This document shows, one piece after another, positions 27,707 through 36,757 of a stretch of 64,000 nucleotides of DNA. A model generated the notes under the pieces. The model ran no database searches. It was not told where the DNA came from and worked only from the letters and a program-made list of their open reading frames with translations. Location: positions 35,702-99,701 of the forward strand of contig NZ_WAAU01000030.1 in assembly GCF_008806755.1 (NCBI RefSeq). The letters are read 5' to 3'. Made by a program: the position numbers and the translations under genes. How positions within the stretch are numbered: the stretch's first letter is position 1; the number at the start of each line of letters is the position of its first letter. The DNA is from Tenacibaculum aiptasiae (GTDB lineage: Bacteria > Bacteroidota > Bacteroidia > Flavobacteriales > Flavobacteriaceae).

Positions 27707-28117
27707 TCATATGATAAAAACTTCGTGAAGTACCTGTATATCGAAAACTAAATCAGGTGGTGAATAATATTGGTGAGGTATAAATTGTTTTTCTTCTTCT
27801 TGAAAAATCAATTTATAAGACATTAAAAAAGCTACAAATAATTTAGCTTTCTTAAAAACTATCTTTTCTGAAGAAACTTTTTGAATTTCATCTTGTCCAT
27901 CAATTTGATGAACTTCATTTTTACAACATTTATCTTTCTTTTCTGTACTTTCACAATCGTCTTGTTCTAATCCATTACAAGAACCTGCTTCACCAAGATA
28001 AGATATGTCAACTAAAAAATCGCCACAATAATGTTTATCTACCGTAAAAGAAAAAGTAGAAAACAACACTAACAAAGCTAGTACTGTAGAAAATATTTTA
28101 GACATTAACTGTTTCAT
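27707..28117 (-). CDS. HYC_CC_PP-family exported cysteine-rich protein
   Basis: A 136-aa protein with a signal peptide followed by KHYCGDF, a KCCKNEV pair and a C-terminal SPPDL, the three patterns that name the HYC_CC_PP family. Eight cysteines or histidine/cysteine pairs in the mature part suggest metal binding. I start at ATG 28117; ATG 28105 is also possible, while TTG 28126 is rejected because it overlaps the TACATTTG promoter box. The gene heads the metal-handling trio with the TonB receptor and the HMA protein. Confidence 0.78.
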   Translation of the reverse strand: MKQLMSKIFSTVLALLVLFSTFSFTVDKHYCGDFLVDISYLGEAGSCNGLEQDDCESTEKKDKCCKNEVHQIDGQDEIQKVSSEKIVFKKAKLFVAFLMSYKLIFQEEEKQFIPHQYYSPPDLVFDIQVLHEVFII

Positions 28118-28123
28118 GAAATG

Positions 28124-28131
28124 CAAATGTA
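28124..28131 (-). promoter_or_regulatory. Promoter -7 box of the metal-uptake-like operon
   Basis: TACATTTG on the minus strand matches TAnnTTTG. It sits only 6 nt before ATG 28117, implying a very short 5' leader or use of ATG 28105. Confidence 0.55.
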
Positions 28132-28144
28132 CAAAAAATCAAAA

Positions 28145-28180
28145 TTGTGTTTTTTATAACAGTTGTTAAAACTACTTTTG
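28145..28180 (+). promoter_or_regulatory. Promoter of the GAF-domain gene
   Basis: TACTTTTG (28173-28180) matches TAnnTTTG. A TTG at 28145-28147 lies 25 nt upstream, longer than the usual spacing, so only the -7 box is firm. It is divergent from the metal operon promoter about 45 bp away. Confidence 0.5.
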
Positions 28181-28226
28181 TAAGTTCTAACGTTTGATTA
28201 CGAACTAGGTATTAAATTTAAGAATA

Positions 28227-28679
28227 ATGAACTTACAAGATTTAAAAAATAATATTGATAAAATTACAGATAGTAATTCTGACAAAGAATTAAAGTTACA
28301 ACAAATATGTGATTACTTAGCTTCTGAGATTTCTTATTACGATTGGGTTGGATTTTATTTCAGAAACGGAGATAAAGAGGAATTAAAATTAGCTCAATTT
28401 AATGGAGAACCTACAGACCATACTATTATTCCATTTGGAAAAGGAATTTGTGGACAAGTAGCTGTTAGTAATGAAAATTTTGTTGTTCAAGATGTTAGCG
28501 AACAAGATAATTATATTTCATGCGGGTGGAAGGTAAAATCTGAAATTGTAATTCCAATTTTTGTAAACGAAGAAAATATCGGGCAAATAGACATTGATTC
28601 TCATACAGTTAACGCTTTTTCTAAAGATGATGAAGAGTTATTAGAGTACACTTGTAAAAAAGTTGCCACTTTTATTTAA
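28227..28679 (+). CDS. GAF-domain protein related to free methionine-(R)-sulfoxide reductase
   Basis: A 150-aa single GAF domain. WVGFYF (about 40-45), IPFGKGICGQVAVS (about 68-81) and SEIVIPI with IGQIDIDSH are the family pattern of free Met-R-sulfoxide reductase (YebR/MsrC). Cys75 (GICG) and Cys99 (YISCGW) match two of the three conserved cysteines, with the same 24-residue spacing as in the Escherichia coli enzyme as I remember it; the third, ten residues before Cys75, is missing here. It may reduce methionine sulfoxide by a modified thiol route or act as a sensor. Transcription is monocistronic. Confidence 0.8.
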   Translation: MNLQDLKNNIDKITDSNSDKELKLQQICDYLASEISYYDWVGFYFRNGDKEELKLAQFNGEPTDHTIIPFGKGICGQVAVSNENFVVQDVSEQDNYISCGWKVKSEIVIPIFVNEENIGQIDIDSHTVNAFSKDDEELLEYTCKKVATFI

Positions 28680-28761
28680 TTTTTTTCGTAAACATTTGAT
28701 TATTAGGATTTTTTTTCTTTTATTTGAACAGTTTTATTAATCCCACATAATCCCCTTAATT

Positions 28762-28887
28762 ATGAGCACTAAAGAATACCCTTCTTATGCTGCATTAGGC
28801 AATGCTAATGCTCAATCAAAATCTCAACAATCTTTATTAGAAAAATTTACAATGTGGTTTCGCGATTTCTTAGAAAATGCGGAATAA
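28762..28887 (+). CDS. 41-residue protein of unknown function
   Basis: A short open frame starts at ATG 28762 and stops at TAA 28885. It reads MSTKEYPSYAALGNANAQ and then an amphipathic helix-like segment (LLEKFTMWFRDFLENAE). A strong terminator 30 bp downstream and the lack of any larger gene between 28680 and 29034 support its being expressed. No signal peptide or cysteine is present. The composition looks protein-like rather than random, and the acidic, aromatic C-terminal helix could associate with a membrane or partner; that is conjecture. Confidence 0.55.
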   Translation: MSTKEYPSYAALGNANAQSKSQQSLLEKFTMWFRDFLENAE

Positions 28888-28916
28888 AACAATACTTTTT
28901 TCACATTTTGTTGTAT

Positions 28917-28955
28917 AAAACACCACCAAAATTCTAATATTTTTGGTGGTGTTTT
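28917..28955. terminator. Strong terminator after the 41-aa ORF
   Basis: AAAACACCACCAAAA (28917-28931) pairs perfectly with TTTTGGTGGTGTTTT (28941-28955), followed by TTCTTTTG on the plus strand. The stem works in both directions. Confidence 0.85.
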
Positions 28956-28981
28956 TCTTTTGTTATCTTCTAAAATAATTA

Positions 28982-29012
28982 TTGCGTAACCCTTACTGTT
29001 TTAGTAGCTTTG
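28982..29012 (+). promoter_or_regulatory. Sigma-A-type promoter of purH
   Basis: TTG (28982-28984), 20 nt, then TAGCTTTG (29005-29012). The transcript leader begins with an AACAACACAACAACA run before ATG 29035. Confidence 0.8.
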
Positions 29013-29034
29013 TTCGCTTAACAACACAACAACA

Positions 29035-30567
29035 ATGAACAATACAAAAACTATTAAATCTGCCCTAATTTCGGTATTTCACAAAGACGGATTAGAACCT
29101 ATTGTAAAAAAGCTTAACGATTTAGGAATAACTATTTATTCTACTGGAGGAACTGAAAAATTTATTAAAGATTTAGACATTCAAGTAGTACCTGTTGAAG
29201 ATGTAACTTCTTATCCTTCTATTTTAGGTGGTCGAGTAAAAACATTACATCCAAAAGTGTTTGGTGGAATTTTAAATAGACAAGATCATGAAGGTGATGT
29301 TGCAGAAATGCAAGAATATAACATTCCTCAAATAGATTTAGTTATCGTAGATTTATATCCTTTTGAAAAAACAGTAGCTTCAGGTGCACCTGAACAAGAT
29401 ATTATTGAAAAAATTGATATCGGAGGGATTTCTTTAATTAGAGCTGCTGCAAAGAACTTTAAAGACACAGTAATTGTTTCTTCTATGAAACAATATGATG
29501 AGTTTTTAAATTTAATTACTGAAAATAGTGGTGAAACTTCTATAGCAGACAGAAAAAAATTTGCTGCTAAAGCTTTTAACATCTCTTCTCATTACGACAC
29601 AGCCATCTTTAACTACTTTAATGCCGGCCATGAAGAAGCTTCTTTAAAAATTAGCGAAACAAATGGTAAAACATTACGCTATGGAGAAAACCCTCATCAA
29701 AAAGGTTTCTTTTTTGGCGATTTAGATGCAATGTTTGATAAATTACACGGAAAAGAACTGAGTTACAACAACTTATTAGATGTAGATGCTGCCGTAAATT
29801 TAATGAACGAGTTTAAAGGAGAAGACCCAACATTTGCTATTTTAAAACACAATAATGCTTGTGGTTTTGCTCAAAGAGAAACAATTTATCAAGCTTATAC
29901 TGATGCTTTAGCAGGAGATCCTGTATCTGCTTTTGGAGGTATTTTAATTTCAAACACAAATATTGATAAAGCTACTGCTGAGGAAATTCATAAATTATTT
30001 TGTGAAGTAGTTATAGCTCCATCTTTTGATAATGATGCTTTAGAAATTTTAAAAGGAAAAAAGAATAGAGTTTTACTAGTTCAAAAAGAAGTTGAGCTTC
30101 CTAAAACTAGTGTAAGAACTTGCTTAAATGGAGCATTAGTTCAAGATAAAGACTTTATTACAGACAAATTAGAAGATCTATCATATCCAACAAACAATAA
30201 ACCAAATAATAATGAGTTAGATGATTTATTGTTTGCTTCTAAATTATGTAAAAACACAAAGTCAAACACTATTATTTTAGTAAAAAACAAACAATTATTA
30301 GCTGGTGGTACTGGACAAACTAGTAGAGTTGATGCTCTTAAACAAGCAATTGAAAAAGCTAATAGTTTTAATTTCGATTTAAATGGTGCTGTAATGGCTA
30401 GTGATGCTTTTTTCCCATTTCCAGATTGTGTAGAAATTGCACATAATGCAGGGATAAAAAGTGTAATTCAGCCAGGTGGTTCTATTAAAGATCAACTAAG
30501 TATTGATTTCTGTAATAACAATGAAGTTTCAATGGTTTTTACAGGAACAAGACATTTTAAACATTAA
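29035..30567 (+). CDS. purH: Bifunctional AICAR transformylase/IMP cyclohydrolase
   Basis: A 510-aa enzyme for the last two steps of IMP synthesis. The IMP cyclohydrolase (MGS-like) domain spans about 1-150 (KSALISVFHKDGLEPIV, YSTGGTEKFI, GGRVKTLHPKVFGGIL). The transformylase domain follows with LRYGENPHQKG (about 216-226), LKHNNACGFA and DAFFPFPDCVE and ends at MVFTGTRHFKH, the canonical C-terminus. Length and end are complete. It has its own promoter and precedes the mre operon by 79 bp. Confidence 0.96.
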   Translation: MNNTKTIKSALISVFHKDGLEPIVKKLNDLGITIYSTGGTEKFIKDLDIQVVPVEDVTSYPSILGGRVKTLHPKVFGGILNRQDHEGDVAEMQEYNIPQIDLVIVDLYPFEKTVASGAPEQDIIEKIDIGGISLIRAAAKNFKDTVIVSSMKQYDEFLNLITENSGETSIADRKKFAAKAFNISSHYDTAIFNYFNAGHEEASLKISETNGKTLRYGENPHQKGFFFGDLDAMFDKLHGKELSYNNLLDVDAAVNLMNEFKGEDPTFAILKHNNACGFAQRETIYQAYTDALAGDPVSAFGGILISNTNIDKATAEEIHKLFCEVVIAPSFDNDALEILKGKKNRVLLVQKEVELPKTSVRTCLNGALVQDKDFITDKLEDLSYPTNNKPNNNELDDLLFASKLCKNTKSNTIILVKNKQLLAGGTGQTSRVDALKQAIEKANSFNFDLNGAVMASDAFFPFPDCVEIAHNAGIKSVIQPGGSIKDQLSIDFCNNNEVSMVFTGTRHFKH

Positions 30568-30601
30568 TAATTTTAGATGCAGAAACATTACAGATTTTTA
30601 T

Positions 30602-30609
30602 TAGATTTG
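30602..30609 (+). promoter_or_regulatory. Promoter -7 box of the mre/rod operon
   Basis: TAGATTTG matches TAnnTTTG and lies 37 bp before the mreB ATG. No -33 TTG is obvious. Confidence 0.45.
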
Positions 30610-30646
30610 TAAGATTCCACTTAAATATAAAAAACAAGGATACCAT

Positions 30647-31675
30647 ATGGGTTTTTTCGACTTTATGACTGAAGACATTGCAGTAGATTTAGGAACTGCA
30701 AACACGTTAATTATACACAACGGAAAGGTTGTTATCGATAATCCATCCATTGTTGCTCGTAATAGGTTGACTGGTAAAATTATTGCCACAGGTCACGAAG
30801 CGAACAGAATGCAAGGAAAAACGCACGAAAACATTAAAACAATACGTCCATTAAAAGATGGGGTTATTGCCGATTTTCAGGCTTCAGAGGAAATGATTAA
30901 AGAATTTGTAAAACAAATTCCCGCTATAAAAAAGAAGCTTTTCCCACCATCATTACGAATGGTTATTTGTATTCCTTCTGGAATTACAGAAGTAGAAAAA
31001 CGTGCCGTTATCGATTCTGGTCGCCATATGAATGCTAAAGAAATCTATTTGATTTACGAACCAATGGCTGCTGCAATTGGTGTTGGTGTTGATATAATGG
31101 AACCTAAAGGTAATATGATTATTGATATAGGTGGTGGTACAACTGAAATTGCTGTTATTGCACTTGCAGGTATTGTTTGTGATCAATCTGTAAAAGTTGC
31201 TGGTGATTTATTTACAAGTGATATTATGTATTACATGCGTACACAGCACAACTTATATGTAGGTGAAACTACTGCTGAGAAAATCAAAATTCAAATAGGT
31301 TCTGCAACAGAAGACTTAGACACTCCACCAGAAGATATGATGGTTCAAGGACGTGATTTATTAAGTGGTAAACCAAAACAAGTACAAGTTTCATATAGAG
31401 AAATAGCTAAGGCGTTAGATAAATCAATTTTACGTATTGAAGATGCTGTTATGGAAACTTTATCAAAAACTCCACCTGAATTAGCTGCCGATATTTATAA
31501 TACTGGTATTTATTTAGCTGGTGGTGGATCTATGCTTAGAGGTCTAGATAAACGTTTATCTAGAAAAACTGATTTACCTGTTTATGTTGCTGAAGATCCT
31601 TTACGTGCTGTAGTTCGTGGAACTGGTATCGCGTTGAAAAATCTTGAAAAATACAAATCTGTATTAATCAAATAA
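30647..31675 (+). CDS. mreB: Rod shape-determining actin homologue MreB
   Basis: A 342-aa bacterial actin that polymerises under the inner membrane and guides the elongasome. The N-terminal MGFFDFMTEDIAVDLGTANT carries the first phosphate loop; IDIGGGTTEIAVIALAGI (about 161-178) is phosphate loop 2 and YLAGGGSMLRGLDKRL the adenosine motif. Length matches the family. It opens the set mreB-mreC-mreD-mrdA-rodA, all on the plus strand with gaps of 16 bp, an overlap, 48 bp and an overlap, the standard rod-shape operon. Confidence 0.97.
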   Translation: MGFFDFMTEDIAVDLGTANTLIIHNGKVVIDNPSIVARNRLTGKIIATGHEANRMQGKTHENIKTIRPLKDGVIADFQASEEMIKEFVKQIPAIKKKLFPPSLRMVICIPSGITEVEKRAVIDSGRHMNAKEIYLIYEPMAAAIGVGVDIMEPKGNMIIDIGGGTTEIAVIALAGIVCDQSVKVAGDLFTSDIMYYMRTQHNLYVGETTAEKIKIQIGSATEDLDTPPEDMMVQGRDLLSGKPKQVQVSYREIAKALDKSILRIEDAVMETLSKTPPELAADIYNTGIYLAGGGSMLRGLDKRLSRKTDLPVYVAEDPLRAVVRGTGIALKNLEKYKSVLIK

Positions 31676-31691
31676 ATTTTAATGATTATTT

Positions 31692-32513
31692 ATGCAACAG
31701 CTTATTTATTTCTTACAGAAGTATAAACACTTTTTGTTTTTTCTATTTTTAGAAATTATTGCTGTTGCATTAATCATTAATAACCACTCTTTTCACCGAA
31801 GTAAATTTATTAGCTCAACCAATTTTATTACAGGTGGCCTGTATAATAAGTCTTCAGAAATTTCTGAGTATTTAAATTTAAAAGACCAAAACAATATTCT
31901 TGCTGAAGAAAATACTTTGTTGCGAAATAAATTAGAAAAAATTTACGCAATAATAGACACAACAAACATTGCTTCCGTATCTGATTCGTTATATCCAAAT
32001 CAACAATATAAATACATTAACGGAAAAATCACTAATAACTCATATAATAAATCCAATAACTTTATAACCATTAATAGAGGCTCTAAAAATGGTGTTTCTA
32101 CAGAAATGGCTGTTATCAATAGTAAAGGAGTTATAGGAATTACTGATAATATTTCTGGTAAATTTGCTAGGGTTCAATCTATTTTAAATTCAAAAAGTAG
32201 AATCAATGCTAGCTTTAAAAACAACAATCATTTCGGAACTTTAACTTGGAATGGAAAAGATTACAATACAGTTCAACTAACAGACATTCCTCGTCAAGCA
32301 ATTTTCAAGGTTGGAGATACAGTTATAACTGGAGGTAAATCTACTATTTTTCCAAAAGGAATTCCTATTGGAACTATACTTGAAGTTCCTGAAAAACTAT
32401 CAGCCTCTAATACTATTGATGTTAAATTATTTAATGATATGTCTAACTTAGGACATATTTACGTGATAATAAATTTAGATAAAAAAGAAATTAAAACTGT
32501 AGAAAATGAATAA
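31692..32513 (+). CDS. mreC: Rod shape-determining protein MreC
   Basis: A 273-aa bitopic protein: one membrane helix (about 12-30), a coiled coil (about 60-90, KDQNNILAEENTLLRNKLEK) and the periplasmic beta-domain with NRGSKNGVSTEMAVIN and GDTVITGGKSTIFPKGIPIG, characteristic of MreC. It links MreB to the PBP2/RodA complex. Its stop overlaps mreD by 8 bp, indicating translational coupling. Confidence 0.95.
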   Translation: MQQLIYFLQKYKHFLFFLFLEIIAVALIINNHSFHRSKFISSTNFITGGLYNKSSEISEYLNLKDQNNILAEENTLLRNKLEKIYAIIDTTNIASVSDSLYPNQQYKYINGKITNNSYNKSNNFITINRGSKNGVSTEMAVINSKGVIGITDNISGKFARVQSILNSKSRINASFKNNNHFGTLTWNGKDYNTVQLTDIPRQAIFKVGDTVITGGKSTIFPKGIPIGTILEVPEKLSASNTIDVKLFNDMSNLGHIYVIINLDKKEIKTVENE

Positions 32514-33012
32514 GACTATTTATATCATATTTTTATTTGTTTTTCTCTTGTTATTACAAGTTCTTGTGTTAAACAATGTATCTTTTTTAGGGTATGTAAA
32601 CCCTTATTTATATATAGTTTTTGTTTTTCTTTACCCCTTAAACACTAACCGTTTCCCTTTTTTAAGCTTAGCTTTTTTACTTGGCTTATGTGTTGATAGC
32701 TTTTCTAACTCAGGAGGCATGCATGCTTTTTCTATTTTATTTATAGCATATATAAGACTGTTTTTAGTGAAAACTATCTTTAAAAAAACCGAATCTGATT
32801 ATTTATTATTTAATCTAAGACTAGAAACATTTGATAAAGTATTTAATTACACTGTAACTTTAACACTTATTCATCATTTCATTTTATTTAGTTTAATTAA
32901 TTTTAGTTTTTATAATTTTTCAGACGTACTTATTAAAACACTTTTTTCTAGTGTTTTTACGTTAGTATTATATTTCTTAGGAAGTTTTATCTTTAGAAGA
33001 AAACTTGCATAA
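32506..33012 (+). CDS. mreD: Rod shape-determining membrane protein MreD
   Basis: A 168-aa hydrophobic protein with about five membrane helices, little other sequence, and FVFLYPLNTNRFPFLSLAFLLGLCVDSFSN typical of MreD. It is identified mainly by position between mreC and the PBP2 gene and by hydrophobic profile, since the family is poorly conserved. It belongs to the elongasome membrane complex. Confidence 0.88.
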   Translation: MNKTIYIIFLFVFLLLLQVLVLNNVSFLGYVNPYLYIVFVFLYPLNTNRFPFLSLAFLLGLCVDSFSNSGGMHAFSILFIAYIRLFLVKTIFKKTESDYLLFNLRLETFDKVFNYTVTLTLIHHFILFSLINFSFYNFSDVLIKTLFSSVFTLVLYFLGSFIFRRKLA

Positions 33013-33060
33013 CTATATTTTAACAACATCTGTCATCAACAATAAAGATAAAAACAGCGG

Positions 33061-34944
33061 ATGAAACGAAGTTTTTTACTATTTTTTTTAATCACATTAA
33101 TTGGAATCATATATATCGTAAGGCTTTTCCAATTACAGATACTTCGTGGCGGTAATCAAAATCCAATACAAAGTTCTACCGTAAAAATTGAATATGACTA
33201 TCCTGAGCGTGGTCATATATATGATCGTAATGGAAAATTATTAGTAGCTAATCAATTATCATATGATGTAATGATAGTACCTAAAGATGTTGAACCTTTA
33301 GATACTTTAGAGTTTTGTTCTCTCTTAAAAATTGATAAAGAAAGTTTTAAAAAACGTTATAAAAAAGCGGTAAAATTTGCTCGCTGGCTACCTTCAGTTT
33401 TCTTAAAACAATTAGCAAAAGAAGACTTTGCTTACTTACAAGAAAAATTACCTAAATACAAAGGTTTTTATATTCAAAAGCGTATTATTAGAAATTACCC
33501 TGTTAAATCTGCTGCCAACATTGTAGGATTCATTGCGGAGGTTAATGAAAGAAAAGCAAAAGCTAGTAACTATTACGAACAAGGAGAGTTAATAGGAAAA
33601 CTAGGTGTTGAAAAACAATATGAAAACGTCCTTAGAGGAATTAAAGGAAAAAAACATTTTAAGAGAAATAACCTAAATAAAATTACCGGAACCTATAAAA
33701 ATGGGAAATACGATACACTAGCAGTTCCTGGTAAAGATTTAACACTTACCATAGACACTAAACTACAGCAATATGGTGAGTTATTAATGAAAGGTAAAAG
33801 AGGTGGTATTGTTGCTATTGAACCTAAAACTGGAGAAATTTTAGCTTTGGTTACTGCTCCATCCTATGATCCAAATCTTTTGGTCGGACGAAAAAGATCT
33901 CCTAATTCCGTAAAATTATTTAACGACACCATAAACATTCCTACTTTCGATAGAGGTTTACAAGCCATGTACCCTCCAGGGTCGCCTTTTAAAATCATTA
34001 ATGGTCTAATAGGACTACAAGAAGGAGTTATTGATAAAAATACTGGAGTTTATTGCCAACATGGATACAGATATGGTAGTAGAAAAAATGAATTTATGGG
34101 GTGCCACTGTGGTATTGTAGGAAGACCTATCCGATTAAAAACAGCGATAGCAAAATCTTGCAATAGCTATTTTGCTACTACTTATAAGAAAATTGTAGAC
34201 AAATCTGGCAATCCTAAAATAGGAATGGAAAAATGGAATAAGCATGTTGAAAGTTTTGGTTTAGGAAATTATTTAGGTTATGATCTACCTTCTGGAAGAA
34301 AAGGAATGATTCCCGACACTTTATTTTATAACAAATGGTATAAAAACAGATGGAAATCTACCTACACTATTTCAAACGCAATTGGACAAGGAGAAATACT
34401 TACCACACCAATGCAACTAGCCAATATGACTGCTGCTATTGCTAACAAAGGGTACTTTTACACGCCACATATTGTAAAAAAAATAGACAATAAATCAATT
34501 ACTGATTCAACTTATACAACTAAGAGAATTACCACAATTGATCCTGAGCATTTTCCTATTGCAATTGATGCAATGCATGAAGTTTTTACCTATGGAACAG
34601 CAAAATGGTATCAAATAAAGGGTATCGAAATATGTGGCAAAACAGGTACTGCTGAAAACAAAATTAAAATTATAGATGGAGAAAAAGTAACAGCTCCCGA
34701 TCATTCTATATTAATAGCCTTTGCTCCTAAAGACGATCCTAAAATAGCCATGGCTGTTTATATTGAAAACGGAGGATACGGTTCTACTATAGCTGCTCCA
34801 ATAACAAGTTTAATGATTGAAAGCTATATTAAAGGAGAGGTTTCTCGAAAAAATTTAGAAGACCGAATGATTAACTATAGCCTTCAAGAACAGTACAATA
34901 AATTAATTCAAAAGAAAGATACACTTGCGCAAGGAACGAAATAA
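33061..34944 (+). CDS. mrdA: Penicillin-binding protein 2 (elongasome transpeptidase)
   Basis: A 627-aa class B PBP. One N-terminal anchor (about 5-22) precedes the pedestal domain with ERGHIYDRNGKLL. The transpeptidase motifs are SxxK in PPGSPFKI (Ser near 308), SCN near 367 and KTGT near 526. It cross-links peptidoglycan during side-wall growth and works with RodA, whose TTG start lies inside the last 20 bases of this gene. The total length is typical. Confidence 0.95.
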   Translation: MKRSFLLFFLITLIGIIYIVRLFQLQILRGGNQNPIQSSTVKIEYDYPERGHIYDRNGKLLVANQLSYDVMIVPKDVEPLDTLEFCSLLKIDKESFKKRYKKAVKFARWLPSVFLKQLAKEDFAYLQEKLPKYKGFYIQKRIIRNYPVKSAANIVGFIAEVNERKAKASNYYEQGELIGKLGVEKQYENVLRGIKGKKHFKRNNLNKITGTYKNGKYDTLAVPGKDLTLTIDTKLQQYGELLMKGKRGGIVAIEPKTGEILALVTAPSYDPNLLVGRKRSPNSVKLFNDTINIPTFDRGLQAMYPPGSPFKIINGLIGLQEGVIDKNTGVYCQHGYRYGSRKNEFMGCHCGIVGRPIRLKTAIAKSCNSYFATTYKKIVDKSGNPKIGMEKWNKHVESFGLGNYLGYDLPSGRKGMIPDTLFYNKWYKNRWKSTYTISNAIGQGEILTTPMQLANMTAAIANKGYFYTPHIVKKIDNKSITDSTYTTKRITTIDPEHFPIAIDAMHEVFTYGTAKWYQIKGIEICGKTGTAENKIKIIDGEKVTAPDHSILIAFAPKDDPKIAMAVYIENGGYGSTIAAPITSLMIESYIKGEVSRKNLEDRMINYSLQEQYNKLIQKKDTLAQGTK

Positions 34945-36202
34945 CATATTTGAAGGTATCGATTGGATACTTGTTTTATTATACATCGTATTAGTTGGTT
35001 TTGGCTGGATGAATATTTACGCAGCTTCTTCTAATGATGATACAAGAGAATTTTTTGATTTTTCAAGTAAATATGGAAAACAATTAATTTTCATTTGCCT
35101 AAGTATACCTGTAATTATTTTAATTCTATTCTTTAATTCAAAATTCTACGAACAATTCGCCAGTGTTCTATATATAGTTTCCCTAGTTTTACTAGCCGGA
35201 GTTTTAGTATTAGGACGGAAAATTAATGGAGCAACTTCTTGGTATAATTTTGGTGGTATTGGTCTACAACCTTCAGAATTTGCAAAAGCATTTACAGCAC
35301 TTGCTTTAGCAAAATTAATGAGTGACAGACAGTATAATTTGAAACTTGTTAAAAATCAAATAAAAGCATTCTTTGTCATATTTTTACCTGCTTTTTTTAT
35401 TGCTCTTCAGCCTGACATGGGATCAGTTTTAATTTATTTTGCCTTCTTTTTTGTTTTAAATAGAGAAGGATTAACACTTGCCTACATAATTTTTGGCGTA
35501 CTATCAATAATACTTTTTATACTCACTATATCTTTTGGTGCTAAATGGATACTTTTTATCTGTTTAACCATCATCACTTTATCTGTGCTGTATGGATTGT
35601 ATAAAGACAAGCGTTTTTTACGTTTTAACGCCATAAAAATAATTAGCATATATCTTGTTACTAGTATCTCCATTTTAGGCATTAGCTATACTTACAATAA
35701 CATATTAGAACCTCATCAAAAAGACAGATTTGATATTCTTTTAGGAAAAACCACAGACCTTAAAGGAAAAGGATATAATACATATCAATCAGAATTAACT
35801 ATTAGCTCAGGAGGCTTTTTAGGAAAAGGTTTTTTACAAGGCGATAGAACACAAGGAAAATTTGTCCCTGAACAAGAAACTGACTATATCTATAGTACTG
35901 TAGGTGAAGAATGGGGATTTTTAGGAAGTTCTTTAGTTATTATCCTGTTTATGTTTTTACTATACCGAATTATATACTTATCGGAAAAACAAACAAATAA
36001 ATTTGGTAGAATTTACGGCTATGGAGTGGCTTCTATTATATTTTTTCATCTAATTGTAAATATAGGAATGGTTATAGGCTTATTACCAACTATTGGAATA
36101 CCTCTACCCTTTTTTAGTTATGGAGGATCTTCATTATGGGGCTTTACACTACTATTATTTATTTTCATTCGTTTAGATGCCCATAAAAAATACGATTGGT
36201 AA
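34925..36202 (+). CDS. rodA: Peptidoglycan glycosyltransferase RodA
   Basis: A 425-aa SEDS protein with ten predicted helices. GATSWYNFGGIGLQPSEFAK (about 99-118) and the C-terminal GIPLPFFSYGGSSLWG (about 391-406) are SEDS signatures, and FVPEQETDYIYSTVGEEWG (about 316-334) the periplasmic loop. It starts with TTG inside the PBP2 gene (20-bp overlap). It polymerises glycan strands for the elongasome. It is slightly longer than many RodA proteins because of the extra helices around 185-255, as in other Bacteroidota. Confidence 0.95.
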   Translation: MRKERNNIFEGIDWILVLLYIVLVGFGWMNIYAASSNDDTREFFDFSSKYGKQLIFICLSIPVIILILFFNSKFYEQFASVLYIVSLVLLAGVLVLGRKINGATSWYNFGGIGLQPSEFAKAFTALALAKLMSDRQYNLKLVKNQIKAFFVIFLPAFFIALQPDMGSVLIYFAFFFVLNREGLTLAYIIFGVLSIILFILTISFGAKWILFICLTIITLSVLYGLYKDKRFLRFNAIKIISIYLVTSISILGISYTYNNILEPHQKDRFDILLGKTTDLKGKGYNTYQSELTISSGGFLGKGFLQGDRTQGKFVPEQETDYIYSTVGEEWGFLGSSLVIILFMFLLYRIIYLSEKQTNKFGRIYGYGVASIIFFHLIVNIGMVIGLLPTIGIPLPFFSYGGSSLWGFTLLLFIFIRLDAHKKYDW

Positions 36203-36410
36203 AGAAGTTTTTTTAACAACTCTTTTCTCTACCAATAGAACTATGTATTTGTGTGCCATAAAAACAGTTATATACACTCCTTAATAAGCTTATTAAAGAA
36301 AACTTTATCAAACAGATTAAGCCCTATAATCTGTATAAACTTTCTTCTTTAATTATACTCAAAAAAATCGAAAACAACTCCTTGAATAAAATGCTATTTT
36401 TAATTTAAAG

Positions 36411-36446
36411 CATAAAAAAAACGTTTCAATCGAAATTGAAACGTTT
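36411..36446 (-). terminator. Terminator of rpsT
   Basis: AAACGTTTCAAT (36419-36430) pairs with ATTGAAACGTTT (36435-36446) around a CGAA loop, followed by a run of T on the minus strand. The rest of the gap from rodA (36203-36410) shows no gene or motif. Confidence 0.85.
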
Positions 36447-36471
36447 TACTATTAACTAATCTTATTTTTTT

Positions 36472-36723
36472 CTATAAAGCTGCTACGTGCTTTGCTAACT
36501 TAGACTTTAAGTTTGCAGCTTTATTTTTATGAATTACGTTGTTCTTAGCTAATTTATCTAACATAGATACAACTGACGAAAACATACCTTCTGCTTCTTT
36601 TCTATCTTCAGTAGCTCTTAATTTTCTAACAGCATTACGAGTTGTTTTATGCTGATATTTATTTCTTAAGCGCTTAGCTTCGTTACTTCTAATTCTTTTA
36701 ATTGCTGACTTATGATTTGCCAT
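36472..36723 (-). CDS. rpsT: Ribosomal protein S20
   Basis: An 83-aa basic protein beginning [20 protein letters not shown], the classic S20 start, with a helical lysine/arginine-rich body and [20 protein letters not shown] near the end. It binds 16S rRNA. The gene lies 34 bp after the 3' end of a tRNA-Glu with no promoter box in between, so it is probably co-transcribed with that tRNA, and it ends at a strong terminator. Confidence 0.97.
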   Translation of the reverse strand: MANHKSAIKRIRSNEAKRLRNKYQHKTTRNAVRKLRATEDRKEAEGMFSSVVSMLDKLAKNNVIHKNKAANLKSKLAKHVAAL

Positions 36724-36757
36724 TTTATTAATTCTTATTTGTTTATAAAAAACTTTG

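Noticed and set aside
29022-29034. Shared AACAACACAACAACA leaders of purH and rpe as a riboswitch
   Set aside because: Too short and unstructured; more likely an A/C-rich unstructured translation leader as used instead of Shine-Dalgarno sequences in this phylum.
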